NCBI RefSeq assembly: GCF_963576615.1
Contig: NC_088711.1
Span: forward strand, 17,330,182 to 17,394,181
Origin: Watersipora subatra
Lineage: Eukaryota > Bryozoa > Gymnolaemata > Cheilostomatida > Watersiporidae
Direction: 5' to 3'
DNA length: 64,000 nucleotides
Shown here: positions 38,601 to 54,030 of the stretch, piece after piece
Position numbering within the stretch: the first letter of the stretch is position 1
Layout: each line of letters begins with the position of its first letter
Made by a program: the position numbers and the translations under genes
Notes under the pieces: generated by a model
The model's input: the letters and a program-made list of their open reading frames with translations, nothing else
Told to the model about the DNA's origin: nothing
The model's database searches: none

Positions 38601-41600
38601 TCACAAAGCTAAATGGCATGTTTTGTCTTGTTGATAATAGTTACTTAGCCTCTCCTACTGCAGTGCCTTGTATGTTCAATGCGAGAAATGATTTGTTATT
38701 AATGATTTGGCATTGAAAACGCCGAATTAAAATTACTTTTCACCGTTTTTTGAGGATCATGGTATATCGATGTGTTCTTGCTTGGCCTAATTAGTCATGT
38801 TTCATTCTTTCCTTTGATATTCATTCACTTTTTTGCCTGTTTCGTAGCCACTAGTTTACTGATCAGGTCTACTCACTCTGTTTAATCACTCAGTCTACTC
38901 ACTCTGTTCAATCACTCAGTCTACTCACTCTGTTCAATCACTCAGTCTACTCACTCTGTTCAATCACTCAGTCTACCCACTCTGTTTAATCACTCAGTCT
39001 ACTCACTCTGTTCAATCACTCAGTCTACTCACTCTGTTCAATTACTCAGTCTACTTACTCTGTTCAATCACTCAGTCTACTTACTCTGTTCAATCACTCA
39101 GTCTACTCACTCTGTTCAATCACTCAGTCTACTTACTCTGTTTAATCACTCAGTCTACTCACTCTGTTCAATCACTCAGTCTACTCACTCTGTTCAATCA
39201 CTCAGTCTACTTACTATGTTCAATCACTCAGTCTACTTTCTCTGTTCAATCACTCAGTCTACTTACTCTGTTTAATCACTCAGTCTACTCACTCTGTTTA
39301 ATCACTCAGTCTACTCACTCTGTTCAATCACTCAGTCTACTCACTCTGTTCAATCACTCAGTCTACTTACTCTGTTCAATCACTCAGTCTACTTACTCTG
39401 TTCAATCACTCAGTCTACTCACTCTGTTCAATCACTCAGTCTACTCACTCTGTTCAATCACTCAGTCTACTCACTCTGTTCAATCACTCAGTCTACTCAC
39501 TCTGTTCAATCACTCAGTCTACTCACTCTGTTCAATCACTCAGTCTACTTACTCTGTTTAATCACTCAGTCTACTTACTCTGTTCAATCACTCAGTCTAC
39601 TCACTCTGTTCAATCACTCAGTCTACTTACTCTGTTTAATCACTCAGTCTACTCACTCTGTTTAATCACTCAGTCTACTTACTCTGTTTAATCACTCAGT
39701 CTACTTACTCTGTTTAATCACTCAGTCTACTCACTCTGTTTAATCACTCAGTCTACTTACTCTGTTTAATCACTCAGTCTACTTACTCTGTTCAATCACT
39801 CAGTCTACTCACTCTGTTCAATCACTCAGTCTACTTACTCTGTTTAATCACTCAGTCTACTTACTCTGTTCAATCACTCAGTCTACTCACTCTGTTCAAT
39901 CACTCAGTCTACTCACTCTGTTCAATCACTCAGTCTACTTACTCTGTTCAATCACTCAGTCTACTTACTCTGTTTAATCACTCAGTCTACTCACTCTGTT
40001 CAATCACTCAGTCTACTCACTCTGTTTAATCACTCAGTCTACTCACTCTGTTCAATCACTCAGTCTACTCACTCTGTTTAATCACTCAGTCTACTCACTC
40101 TGTTCAATCACTCAGTCTACTCACTCTGTTCAATCACTCAGTCTACTCACTCTGTTCAATCACTCAGTCTACTCACTCTGTTCAATCACTCAGTCTACTC
40201 ACTCTGTTTAATCACTCAGTCTACTCACTCTGTTCAATCACTCAGTCTACTCACTCTGTTCAATCACTCAGTCTACTCACTCTGTTCAATCACTCAGTCT
40301 ACTCACTCTGTTCAATCACTCAGTCTACTTACTCTGTTTAATCACTCAGTCTACTTACTCTGTTCAATCACTCAGTCTACTCACTCTGTTCAATCATTCA
40401 GTCTACTCACTCTGTTCAATCACTCAGTCTACTTACTCTGTTTAATCACTCAGTCTACTTACTCTGTTCAATCACTCAGTCTACTTACTCTGTTCAATCA
40501 CTCAGTCTAATTACTCTGTTAAATTACTCGGTCTACTTATTTACACTGCCCCGACTATTCTCAAAAAGAATTACCATAAGCTACAGTAAAGTCTTGAGCT
40601 GTTTTGCCAAATAATTGTTTGAGTTATTATTATAATTTTGGCCTCCTATCATTTTTGCAACATTGGTTCTACACCGTTGTTTAGCACACTCACGTTGATG
40701 ATGGTCTTATCATTGTTGTTCATGAGATGCTGTATTCATTATTTTAGAAAAATGAAAAAGATTACAAGGCACTTTATGAAGCTGAGGTTGCTGCCCACCA
40801 ACGCACTACAGACCTGCTGACACTAGTCAATGAGAAACTTGATGAGAAAGTGAAACAGCTGTTGGATGCAGAAAAAAGGCATGCCGAGCAGGTGCTAGCT
40901 CTTCAAGCCCAGGTTAGCATTGTCTCTGCGATTAAATGTGGCAGGAATTGTTTGAATTGCTGGATATTCTATAGATCCTACATTTATTTGTTTAACAAAC
41001 TTTCAGCTATGCGCCTATTGCCTAGCATCTATTTGTAAACATTGTGGCCATAGTTTTATTATACATGATGTTTGTTACATACTTTACTAAAAACTTGAGA
41101 GCTTGAACAAAAGGCATATGGGTGTTTCCAACCAGATGGAAGAAAAGATGAAAGTTGCTTTGCAAGAAAAAGATGATCAGATTAAAGAGAAGAATGAGGT
41201 TATTCAAAAAATGAAGAAGCAAATGGCTGAGGCATTTGCTGGCAGCTCAGTGTAAGTAGCAGAAGGTTATGATGGCAGCATCAGCAGCCATTTTCAACTA
41301 GACATCAATACCCAAGTTATGGGCACTTTATTCTGCACTTGTGTAGAACTTTGCATTTTGCTGACAGTCTGCTCTGAGAAACGTAACGTCATATGAAGTT
41401 TTAACCTTTTCGCTTTGCTTTCTATATTACGCAGGGAGAGACAGCAGCAAATTGATGAACTTAGCAAAGAGCTGTCAAAAGTTCAAACGGAATGCGAGAA
41501 TCTGAGAATGAAAATCCGGCAAGGCGGGCACAAGGTACTGATTAGCTTTTAACTAGATAGTCTTACAAATATAATGTATACTTCCTGATGAGTTTATAGT

Positions 41601-44600
41601 CGCTACTGGCTGGACAGTCTAAACATTGGGAACTGCTATGGCTTTTTTCAGTCGCTCTTGCAGCCGTACACAGTGGTCAATCATGGTTTATATTAGTAAC
41701 GTGATATCTGCGGCAAGCTATGCTGCAGCATCCTGTCTCTGCTTTCTCTGTGATCACAACAAAACAGGACTTGAGAATACCTACTGATCAGCTACTCCAG
41801 CAAGTTTCCATGATTGAATTATCATTGTTGATAGCTTTAAGACACCCCAAAAGCATGTGATTTGTTGTTTTTTATATTATATGCTGTTTTAGTCATTTAG
41901 AACGCTTGTCCGACAACAACGGATTGGGGTTTAATTCCCAAAAAGCCACCATTGGTGACAGGGGATAGCGTCTCATCTTAAACCATGACTGTCACGAACA
42001 ACTTTTATCGTACTTACTGGGTAAATCAGACACGCTGATTCCGATTTTGTATTCAAAATAAAGATTAGGCCACTAACCTTCAAAGTCATTTTGGCTTTTT
42101 TAAAGCGTTTCAATATCCGTTTCGAAAACAACACAATCGGCATTACAAACTCCACCCATAAATATGTGACGAAACCTAGCTTTTTCAGGAACGGAAGTTA
42201 GGAACGTTTAGTCCGATTTAGAATAATAGAGATGGGTGTCTTAAAACCCATTATTATCTAAATCCAGCCTGTAAAATAATTTCAGTTTTTTATGAAAGGT
42301 ATATAAACTATTTAAAATTGCTCGTAGCTTGTTACATGACGTTTAAATGGGCTGAACGTCGAGAAAAATTAGCTCAAAAAGCGCGGTTTTATCACAAGCT
42401 AGCGTTGTTATCACGTTTTTTAAAATGCAATGCTAAATAGCTTATCTACCTTTCAGAACAGACTGATACTATTTTTAAGGCTGAATTTAGATATTAATGG
42501 ATGTTAAAACACCCATCTCTATTATTCTAAATCAGTCTAAACATCCCTACGTAACTTCTGCTCCTAAAAAGCTAGGTTACGTCACGTATTTATGGGCGGA
42601 GCTTGTTATGGCGATCGTGTTGTTTTCGAGACCGATATTAAAACGCTGTAAAAAAGCCTTCATTACTCTGAAAGTTAGTGGACTAATCTTTATTTTGAGT
42701 ACAAAATCAGAATCAGCGTGTTTGATTTACCTAGTAAATACGATAAAATTTGTTCGTGACAGTTATGGTTTAAATTTCTCTTTGCAACTGGGTCTTCAGC
42801 ATTCATGTCTTTCAGTTGTCAAGGCTTTTTTGCAACTAGACTCAAACATGTCCAGTCAAGACCACAGAGCCATTGTTTGTGTAACAATACTCTTAAAAAC
42901 ACGTAAAACCTCTGCTTCAATAAGCTAAGCAGACAGCACACTCTATCTTCATTGCTCTGTAAATTACTTCTTTATAATTTATCAGAGATCCTCTAATGCC
43001 ATCCAAGCTTTTAGCCTATGCATAGTTGGAATGGAAAAGCAACGTAGCAGTTTTTTAACTCATGATGTACCAAAAGAATCACTTTTTATACCCAAATTGA
43101 TATTTTGGAGTTCTTGTCAACATGTAGGCCTACATTCATGTCATCACATAGCATCAATATCATGTATGTGCGAGATTACTATAATCTAAACATAAGTCTT
43201 CACAGGGACAGTCTCTACCATCACATAGCATCAATATCATGTATGTGTGAGATTACTATAATCTAAACATGAATCTTCACAGGGACAGTCTCTACCATCA
43301 CATAGCATCAATATCATGTATGTGTGAGATTACTATAATCTGAACATAAATCTTCACAGGGACAGTCTCTACCATCACATAGCATCAATATCATATATGT
43401 GTGGGATTACTATAATCTAAACATAAATCTTCACAGGGACAGTCTCTACCATCACATAGCATCAATATCATGTATGTGTGAGATTACTATAATCTGAACA
43501 TAAATCTTCACAGGGACAGTCTCTACCATCACATAGCATCAATATCATATATGTGTGGGATTACTATAATCTAAACATGAATCTTCACAGGGACAGTCTC
43601 TACCATCACTTAGCATTAATATCATGTATGTGTGAGATTACTATAATCTGAACATAAATCTTCACAGGGACAGTCTCTACCATCACATAGCATCAATATC
43701 ATGTATGTGTGAGATTACTATAATCTGAACATAAATCTTCACAGGGACAGTCTCTACCATCACATAGCATCAATATCATATATGTGTGGGATTACTATAA
43801 TCTAAACATGAATCTTCACAGGGACAGTCTCTACCATCACATAGCATCAATATCATGTATGTGTGAGATTACTATAATCTGAACATAAATCTTCACGGGG
43901 ACAGTCTCTACCATCACATAGCATCAATATCATATATGTGTGGGATTACTATAATCTAAACATAAATCTTCACAGGGACAGTCTCTTCCATCACATAACA
44001 TCAATATCATGTATGTGTGAGATTACTATAATCTAAACATAAATCTTCACAGGGGCCGTCTCTACCATCACATAGCATCAATATCATGTATGTGTGAGAT
44101 TACTATAATCTGAACATAAATCTTCACAGGGACAGTCTCTACCATCACATAGCATCAATATCATGTATGTGTGAGATTACTATAATCTAAACATGAATCT
44201 TCACAGGGACAGTCTCTACCATCACATAGCATCAATATCATGTATGTGTGAGATTACTATAATCTGAACATAAATCTTCACAGGGACAGTCTCTACCATC
44301 ACATAGCATCAATATCATGTATGTGTGAGATTACTATAATCTAAACATAAATCTTCACAGGGACAGTCTCTACCATCACATAGCATCAATATCATGTATG
44401 TGTGAGATTACTATAATCTAAACATAAATCTTCACAGGGACAGTCTCTACCATCACATAGCATCAATATCATGTATGTGTGAGATTACTATAATCTAAAC
44501 ATGAATCTTCACAGGGACAGTCTCTACCATCACATAGCATCAATATCATGTATGTGTGAGATTACTATAATCTAAACATAAATCTTCACAGGGACAGTCT

Positions 44601-45254
44601 CTACCATCACATAGCATCAATATCATGTATGTGTGAGATTACTATAATCTAAACATAAATCTTCACAGGGACAGTCTCTACCATCACATAGCATCAATAT
44701 CATGTATGTGTGAGATTACTATAATCTGAACATAAATCTTCACAGGGACAGTCTCTACCATCACATAGCATCAATATCATGTATGTGTGAGATTACTATA
44801 ATCTAAACATAAATCTTCACAGGGACAGTCTCTACCATCACATAGCATCAATATCATGTATGTGTGAGATTACTATAATCTAAACATGAATCTTCACAGG
44901 GACAGTCTCTACCATCACATAGCATCAATATCATGTATGTGTGAGATTACTATAATCTAAACATGAATCTTCACAGGGACAGTCTCTACCATCACATAGC
45001 ATCAATATCATGTATGTGCGAGATTACTATAATCTAAACATGAATCTTCACAGGGACAGTCTCTACCATGTGAAAACTGTAAAAACTTGAAGGCTCATCT
45101 TGAGAAGAAGGAGCAGACAATCAAGGAGAGAAATAGAACCGTTGATGAGCTAACACTCATATGTGATCGTTATGAGGTGCAGCTAAAACAACAGGAGGAG
45201 CTCCTAAAGCAGTGGCAGGATGCCAAAGGTCGAATGTTAATATTTGACAAATAA
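35674..45254 (+). CDS. coiled-coil protein of unknown family, six exons
   Basis: Exons 35674-36054, 37512-37634, 40748-40912, 41100-41251, 41435-41534 and 45054-45254 join in frame to give 373 residues. The N-terminal 85 residues are Ser/Thr-rich and probably disordered. From about residue 90 to the end the protein is a nearly continuous charged coiled coil (REKDKAIKDKDREIREKNAA; EEKMKVALQEKDDQIKEKNE). The last exon has a CENC motif and ends in a QQEELLKQWQDAKG helix. No catalytic or membrane motif is seen. It lies directly upstream of the ciliary gene CFAP210 on the same strand, and such proteins are often cytoskeletal or centrosomal; that role is inference. Introns 1, 2 and 5 are dominated by minisatellites. 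The exon 4 acceptor (aacttgag/AGC) is weak and is the least certain junction. Confidence 0.8.
36055..36770. repeat. 27-bp minisatellite starting at the exon 1 donor; fragment resumes at 37230-37310
   Basis: The unit is TAGGTTCATCAATATGTACC followed by TTGGGAA (27 bp), with a 34-bp form that doubles ATGTACC. The first unit begins inside the splice donor of exon 1 of the coiled-coil gene (ACT/GTAGGTTCATCG). The array is split by insertions at about 36200-36462 and 36758-37240, after which repeat units resume. Confidence 0.9.
36198..36462. mobile_element. small MITE-like insertion in the 27-bp array
   Basis: About 265 bp of unique sequence interrupts the array. Its ends are roughly inverted (CTTTTTTTGTGACGTCAT at the left; ATGATGACGTAAAAAAAATG at the right). 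There is no coding capacity. The boundaries are approximate because the flanking repeats obscure a target duplication. Confidence 0.5.
36758..37240. mobile_element. second insertion in the 27-bp array, unclassified
   Basis: About 480 bp of non-repeat sequence lies between two copies of AGGTTCATCTA. The ends show weak inverted similarity (ACTTGCACCATGTTTC at the left; the reverse complement of the right end contains ACCTGCACGATTTGTC). It could be a degraded DNA transposon or original intron sequence bracketed by repeats. Confidence 0.35.
38865..40545. repeat. 26-bp minisatellite, about 64 copies, coiled-coil gene intron 2
   Basis: The unit is CACTCAGTCTACTCACTCTG followed by TTCAAT (26 bp). 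The CTCTG at 38876 and that at 40514 are exactly 63 periods apart, so net length change across 1.6 kb is zero. Variation is almost entirely two C/T sites (CTCACT or CTTACT; TTCAAT or TTTAAT). Confidence 0.95.
41978..42773. mobile_element. TTAA-flanked palindromic element, 796 bp, coiled-coil gene intron 5
   Basis: The left end TTAAACCATGACTGTCACGA is matched inverted at the right (TTAAACCATAACTGTCACGA as reverse complement). The arms remain similar for about 270 bases each side, then enclose a centre of about 250 bases. TTAA at both ends fits piggyBac or Kolobok-type insertion. No transposase is visible; the long open frames in the arms are repeat artefacts. Confidence 0.78.
43140..45069. repeat. 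77-bp minisatellite that includes the 3' splice site of the last exon
   Basis: About 24 tandem copies of a 77-bp unit run up to and over the acceptor of exon 6 of the coiled-coil gene. Each unit contains ATCTTCACAGGGACAGTCTC then TACCAT, which is the branch/acceptor region plus the first 16 bases of exon 6. CACAGGG occurs at 43201, 43278, 43355, 44048 and finally 45049; the first and last are exactly 24 periods apart. Variation is limited to a few sites (CTAAACATG/CTGAACATA, TGTGAG/TGTGGG/TGCGAG). Confidence 0.96.
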
Positions 45255-45540
45255 TTTAAATTTTTAGAATTAGTTTTTAATAGAGATTCTTTTTTAATGT
45301 TTGTATCATGGTACATGCACCTAATTTGTTGCTCATTGCTATAGAAACAATTTGATTTGTACATAATATTTATTGTTAGCGTGACATTGCTCATTGTCTG
45401 TTCATTGCAGCAGTTAGACTAGGTGTTTTTTTATACAATTATTATTATATTTAAAACGCTCAATTACATTGCGGTTTGGTTTATCGCCTTTAGGCTGAGC
45501 CACCGGTTTTTATTTTAAAATATTTGTATGTTTGCCTTGT

Positions 45541-45546
45541 AATAAA
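45541..45546 (+). terminator. poly(A) signal AATAAA of the coiled-coil gene
   Basis: AATAAA 287 bases after the stop at 45254, before the start of CFAP210 at 46124. Confidence 0.6.
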
Positions 45547-46036
45547 ATAGCTTTTTGATGTTCTTTTTGTAATTTATTTTACAAACTGTGAACTGTTGGC
45601 TGCATATTGTGGATGCAACATCAAAGGCTTTTTCCTATACCGTACTGTTTTTTCCATTATGCCGTCCATCAGTATTCTGATACAAAGTTCTGTATTAAAG
45701 GCTGTTTTGTATAATTTTATTTTACACATGCTCAAAATACAATATATGCGTTATAAATTTGCGAATGTGTATTCAGTATATACAATGTACATACAAACTC
45801 CAAAACATCAAAACCACTGTTTTGGCATTGGGAGATATTTCAACATCTAAAAGGCAGCAAGTGAAGAGAGCACTAAGGTGAAAACCTGCATTTGTACCCT
45901 TAATGTGATTAATTTTTTTTTAAATGATTGCCATTAGTAGTTACGTAGTTTATAGAGAATTTACGTATTATAAAACATGAGGAATTGTCGTTTCTTGACT
46001 ATATCCGGTTATCAAAGGCGACCTTGACCTACTCGT

Positions 46037-46050
46037 GTGCCCATGGTTAC
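46037..46050. promoter_or_regulatory. candidate RFX X-box upstream of CFAP210
   Basis: GTGCCCATGGTTAC matches the X-box layout GTnRCC-nn-RGYAAC at most positions (two mismatches) and has the imperfect palindrome typical of RFX sites. It lies 74 bases before the CFAP210 start codon, where RFX sites of ciliary genes usually occur. The call is by motif and context only. Confidence 0.5.
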
Positions 46051-46123
46051 TGCTAGTTTCTAACTTAATAAGTTCAGCACTCGCTCACGGAGGAACTCAT
46101 TTAAGCACACCTTTCTTGCAGCC

Positions 46124-49100
46124 ATGGCGCTTGCATCGAGAAAGGTTGAACATGGAAGAAGAAAAGGGGTTACTAAGCGTATGTTAAATTGTTAAAAGTT
46201 TTAATATAAAACAGCAGTGACCTACAACATGCAATGTATTGTGTTCAGCGAGTTTACATTTCCTTCATAAATACGAGCTACGACGGTGTCGTTATATGTA
46301 AGACTGTCCTAAAATAGTGTGCAACCGAGGTGAAATGCATGAAGTAATAAAAATAACGTTATCTTTTGTATAGCTGTTAGTGCACCCACATTAAACCTTC
46401 AAATGCCGGATGAAACCTCTCTCAAAGACATGATTGTTCTAAGCGGCAAGGAGTGGGACAGAATCAATCAGCAGTTATACAGAAGGGAGCTACAACAAGA
46501 AAAATTAAAAAACATGAGAGAAGAAAAAGACAGTAGGAAAGCTCTCTCAAAAGATATGGTGAAAGACTGGCCAAACACGTTAGAGGTAGGTGCTAGCACT
46601 AACAGTTTGATTATTTCGTGTGCTTACTTAAAAATACTAGGAAAACATTTAATGAACATTAGTAGCTTCTTTACCAAAATAATTTGCAGGGTAATCGGCG
46701 TCGAAAATTAGAAGCAAGAGCCATCCGGGAGGCAAAAAAGGAGGAAGAGCGGAGGCAATTAGATTTGGAGGAAGCAAAATTTCAGGCTCAAAAGCGAAAG
46801 GAGGCCATAGAAAAGGCTAAGACTCAACAGTATTATCAAACTGATCGAGTCAAGAACTTCCATGTAAGTACTATTATATGTCATACATTGCAATAATTGT
46901 TTTGTAACTCATGCATTTACTAGCAATTCTAACAAAAATTATTTCTGTGCAGAGCGCCCTTCGGTTGACTGAAGTGTTGAAAGAGAGAGATGCCCAAGTA
47001 GAATTCAGCCATCTGAAAAAAGCAGCCAATCAGGGAATGGATAGAGCATATTTAGAACGTGAGCAAAGGGATCTTGAAGAAGCAATTGCTAAAGATCAGA
47101 TGGAAGCTCAAAAGCGAATCTTATCAGCAAAGAAGAATAGAGACTTTATCAAAGCTCAGTGAGTTTTTCAATGTAGAGTTTATGACGTTCAACCATACTT
47201 ATATAAAACAATGTTGTACTAATAATATGATGACAGAGTTTAACGCATACGAAGTATTGTCAGCTTAAACTCTAAACACGGGACTGTAAACTTTGTCACA
47301 TTCCTGGCACAACTGGAATAGCTTATCAGACATAAACAACAAAACATATCAGTTCTGTTTGTTCCTTGTTAGGTTTTTAAATGACTATGATTAAAATTTG
47401 ATTGACACATAAAAATGAAGCAGTTTTTTTATTGATGAAAACCCATGGAAAAAGTCCAAATTCAATAAGCAAATGTCCCCTAGTTATTTGAGGGTACCAA
47501 ACTTGTTGACTTTGTATAGCATTCACCTATTTCTACATTACGCCAATCCAAACGTTGGTAAACTTGTTACTTGAAAATGGCCAAAAAGGGAAATCCTACA
47601 AAAAATTTTTCATTTGGAATGGCTTTCTTGTTTCTACTTTACATTATAAAATAGTTATGAATTTTTTGCGTAATAATTAATAAAATTATGCAGGGTTTCT
47701 ATTTGCCAACAGCATAATTTCTCACCCAAAAACTTGTAGAGACTACTTTTCAAAACCATTTTTTATAGAGTGATGGACCATCTGAAAGGCAAAGTCAAAG
47801 AACATGAACTTGACAAGCAGGAAGGAGATGAGCTCAAAAAACTCGCCATACAGTATGAGATCGAGAAGAAAAAACTTGATCAAATAAGAATGGAAGAGAA
47901 GCTACAACTAGGTGAAAAAACTTGAGCCATTACATTCACACGTTCCGGCATGTTGAACATCAGGGTGTTTTAGACATAGGAATATATCATCACCATCATA
48001 TATCTAGATAGATATATACATAGATAAATCTACTCACTATCTTGCAGGTTTGGATAACAAAAAGCAAATTGCTGACAGAGAAAAGTTACTAGAAATTGAA
48101 AGACAACAGGAAGAAGAAGAAAATGAAGAATGTAGAATTTTCGCAGCTGCGAAGAGAAAAATGGCCAAATTAAGAATGGAGAAAGAAAGGCAGCTCCATA
48201 AGTATGTTTTTATCAACTTATTGTTGCAATGGTTTACTGAGTGGAGGCTTGGCGGCATATCACTGTGTATACATTATTTCAGTGACAAACAAACCACGCT
48301 AGAGAAAATCCGAGAGAAACTAGCAGCCCAAATGAAGACAAGAGTGGATGATGAGGATGACAGGATACGAAGGGCTGTGGAGGAGGCAGAAGAGAAGCAG
48401 GCCAAGGATGATGCTGAGCGGGAGAGAAAGGCGAGGGCAATGATAAGGGAAGCTGAAACGCACAGACTAGCCATGGTAAGACAAATTCAGAAAAATTATT
48501 AATACTAAATTTGCTAAATTTTATACATTAGCATGCTATTAATTTATGACTATCTATTTATGTTAATAGTATTACTGGTAGTAAATATGATAGTAGTAAA
48601 TTATTAATTTACCATTTCTGTGATCGGTGAAATAGGCCTACTAATATTCTGCTGCATTTATAAAATGATTATAAAGCATGATTTTGTATCTTATAAAATC
48701 TGTAGTGGCCATAATTGTATGCGGTTATTAGATGAAGGATGCAGAGAAAAAGGCAGCTGAAGAGCGGCTGGCTGAGCTGGAAAGAATTGCGATAGCAAGA
48801 GAAGCTGATGAAATATTTAAGAAGAATGAAGTGGAGAAGGCTAGTCGACGAAAGCAGGAAGCTGTAAATGTAGCAGGGTTCCGCATCACTCAAGCCGTAA
48901 GTCATTTAATGGCAAGAAAAATACTTTGAATGTAAAGGATATGCAGGAACATTAAGTGGTAAATTTCAAATCCCATTTTCTGTCATTTGCGAGTGTCAAG
49001 TTAAAATGAATGTAGTGAAAAATATACATTGGCAACATTGCAGGAAGAGAGACTAACAAAGGAGCAGGCTGCCAGGCAAAAGGCCCTGGCACAAGATGCT

Positions 49101-49553
49101 AAAAATGTGGAGCTACTGGCACTGGAAGAACAGCAGTTCCAGGAATATGCCACTAAGGTTATAGATCACTGTGAGAAAGGAGGTAGAAATACATTCCCCC
49201 TGAGAAAGGCAGCTCAAATCGGAATAGGAGGTGGACAGGGACCGGTGTATGACGGTGGGTGTGACTATGTAAAAGCTATTTTTGAGACAATTTTTATCAA
49301 ATTAAAGGGTTCCTTATTTTAGAAACAAAGTTTCTCAATGATATACCTGAATGACAGTTAACCCATCATAACTTAGTTACCACGTTCCGATATTTCATCT
49401 TATCTAGGCAAAGGAGGTATCCGCCCAAGCTACATGGCCAAGGATGTAGGAGGAACACAGCTACCGACATGGAAAAATGGGCAAACAGAGCAAACAAAAG
49501 TGGACATATATGGAGAAGTACCGACAAACAAGAGACTTGGATTTATTTGGTGA
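46124..49553 (+). CDS. CFAP210: cilia- and flagella-associated protein 210 (CCDC173)
   Basis: Ten exons (46124-46178, 46374-46585, 46690-46863, 46953-47158, 47769-47911, 48048-48201, 48283-48475, 48732-48896, 49044-49254, 49408-49553) join in frame to give 552 residues, the length I recall for human CFAP210. Diagnostic blocks are VLSGKEWDRI, AKFQAQKRKEAIEKAKTQQY, YQTDRVKNFHSALRLTEVLK and the C-terminal RPSYMAKDVGG and TNKRLGFIW. The protein is almost all charged helix with the trichohyalin/plectin-homology character of this family. Family knowledge: CFAP210 is a microtubule inner protein inside the B-tubule of axonemal doublets, stabilising motile cilia and flagella. A candidate X-box lies just upstream. 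The gene converges on SUPT4H1. An acceptor-like cttgcag just before the ATG hints at a non-coding upstream exon. Confidence 0.95.
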
Positions 49554-49726
49554 TATATCTGTTGCTATGACGACATTAACTGGAGAGTTGACACAATGAA
49601 AATTATCCTTGTCAGTTCTGTTTATTACAGACAAACATTTTACTTACGATTAACATATAGTATTGCCACAGTACAAAATCTATTCTTATTATTACCATGT
49701 ATATTATATGATACAGAATTTTGTGA

Positions 49727-49739
49727 AATAAAATTTATT
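49727..49739. terminator. bidirectional poly(A) signal between CFAP210 and SUPT4H1
   Basis: The 13 bases AATAAAATTTATT carry AATAAA on the plus strand (49727-49732) and AATAAA on the minus strand (49734-49739). The plus copy is 174 bases after the CFAP210 stop; the minus copy is 111 bases after the SUPT4H1 stop. The two convergent transcripts would therefore overlap at their 3' ends. Confidence 0.75.
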
Positions 49740-49849
49740 TAGACAATATCCACGACGCAAAATGTTGGTAACTTCAAGCTCACATGCCTCTACAAGCACC
49801 TTCCACTTATAGTTTAGACTGAAGCTATACATAAAATGCAGAACATAGG

Positions 49850-54030
<4,181 letters not shown>

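Noticed and set aside
38865-40545. Telomeric or CRISPR-type repeat
   Set aside because: A simple 26-bp tandem array inside a gene; no spacers and no telomere motif.
41885-41965. tRNA-like or SINE-like segment (GGTTTAATTCCC resembles a B box)
   Set aside because: No cloverleaf can be drawn, the A box is poor and no tail or target duplication is visible.
42497-42928. 143-codon open frame in the coiled-coil gene intron 5
   Set aside because: Most of it is the right arm of the TTAA palindromic element, and the left arm gives a mirrored frame.
43140-45069. CRISPR-like array
   Set aside because: The units are contiguous 77-mers with no unique spacers, in an animal intron.
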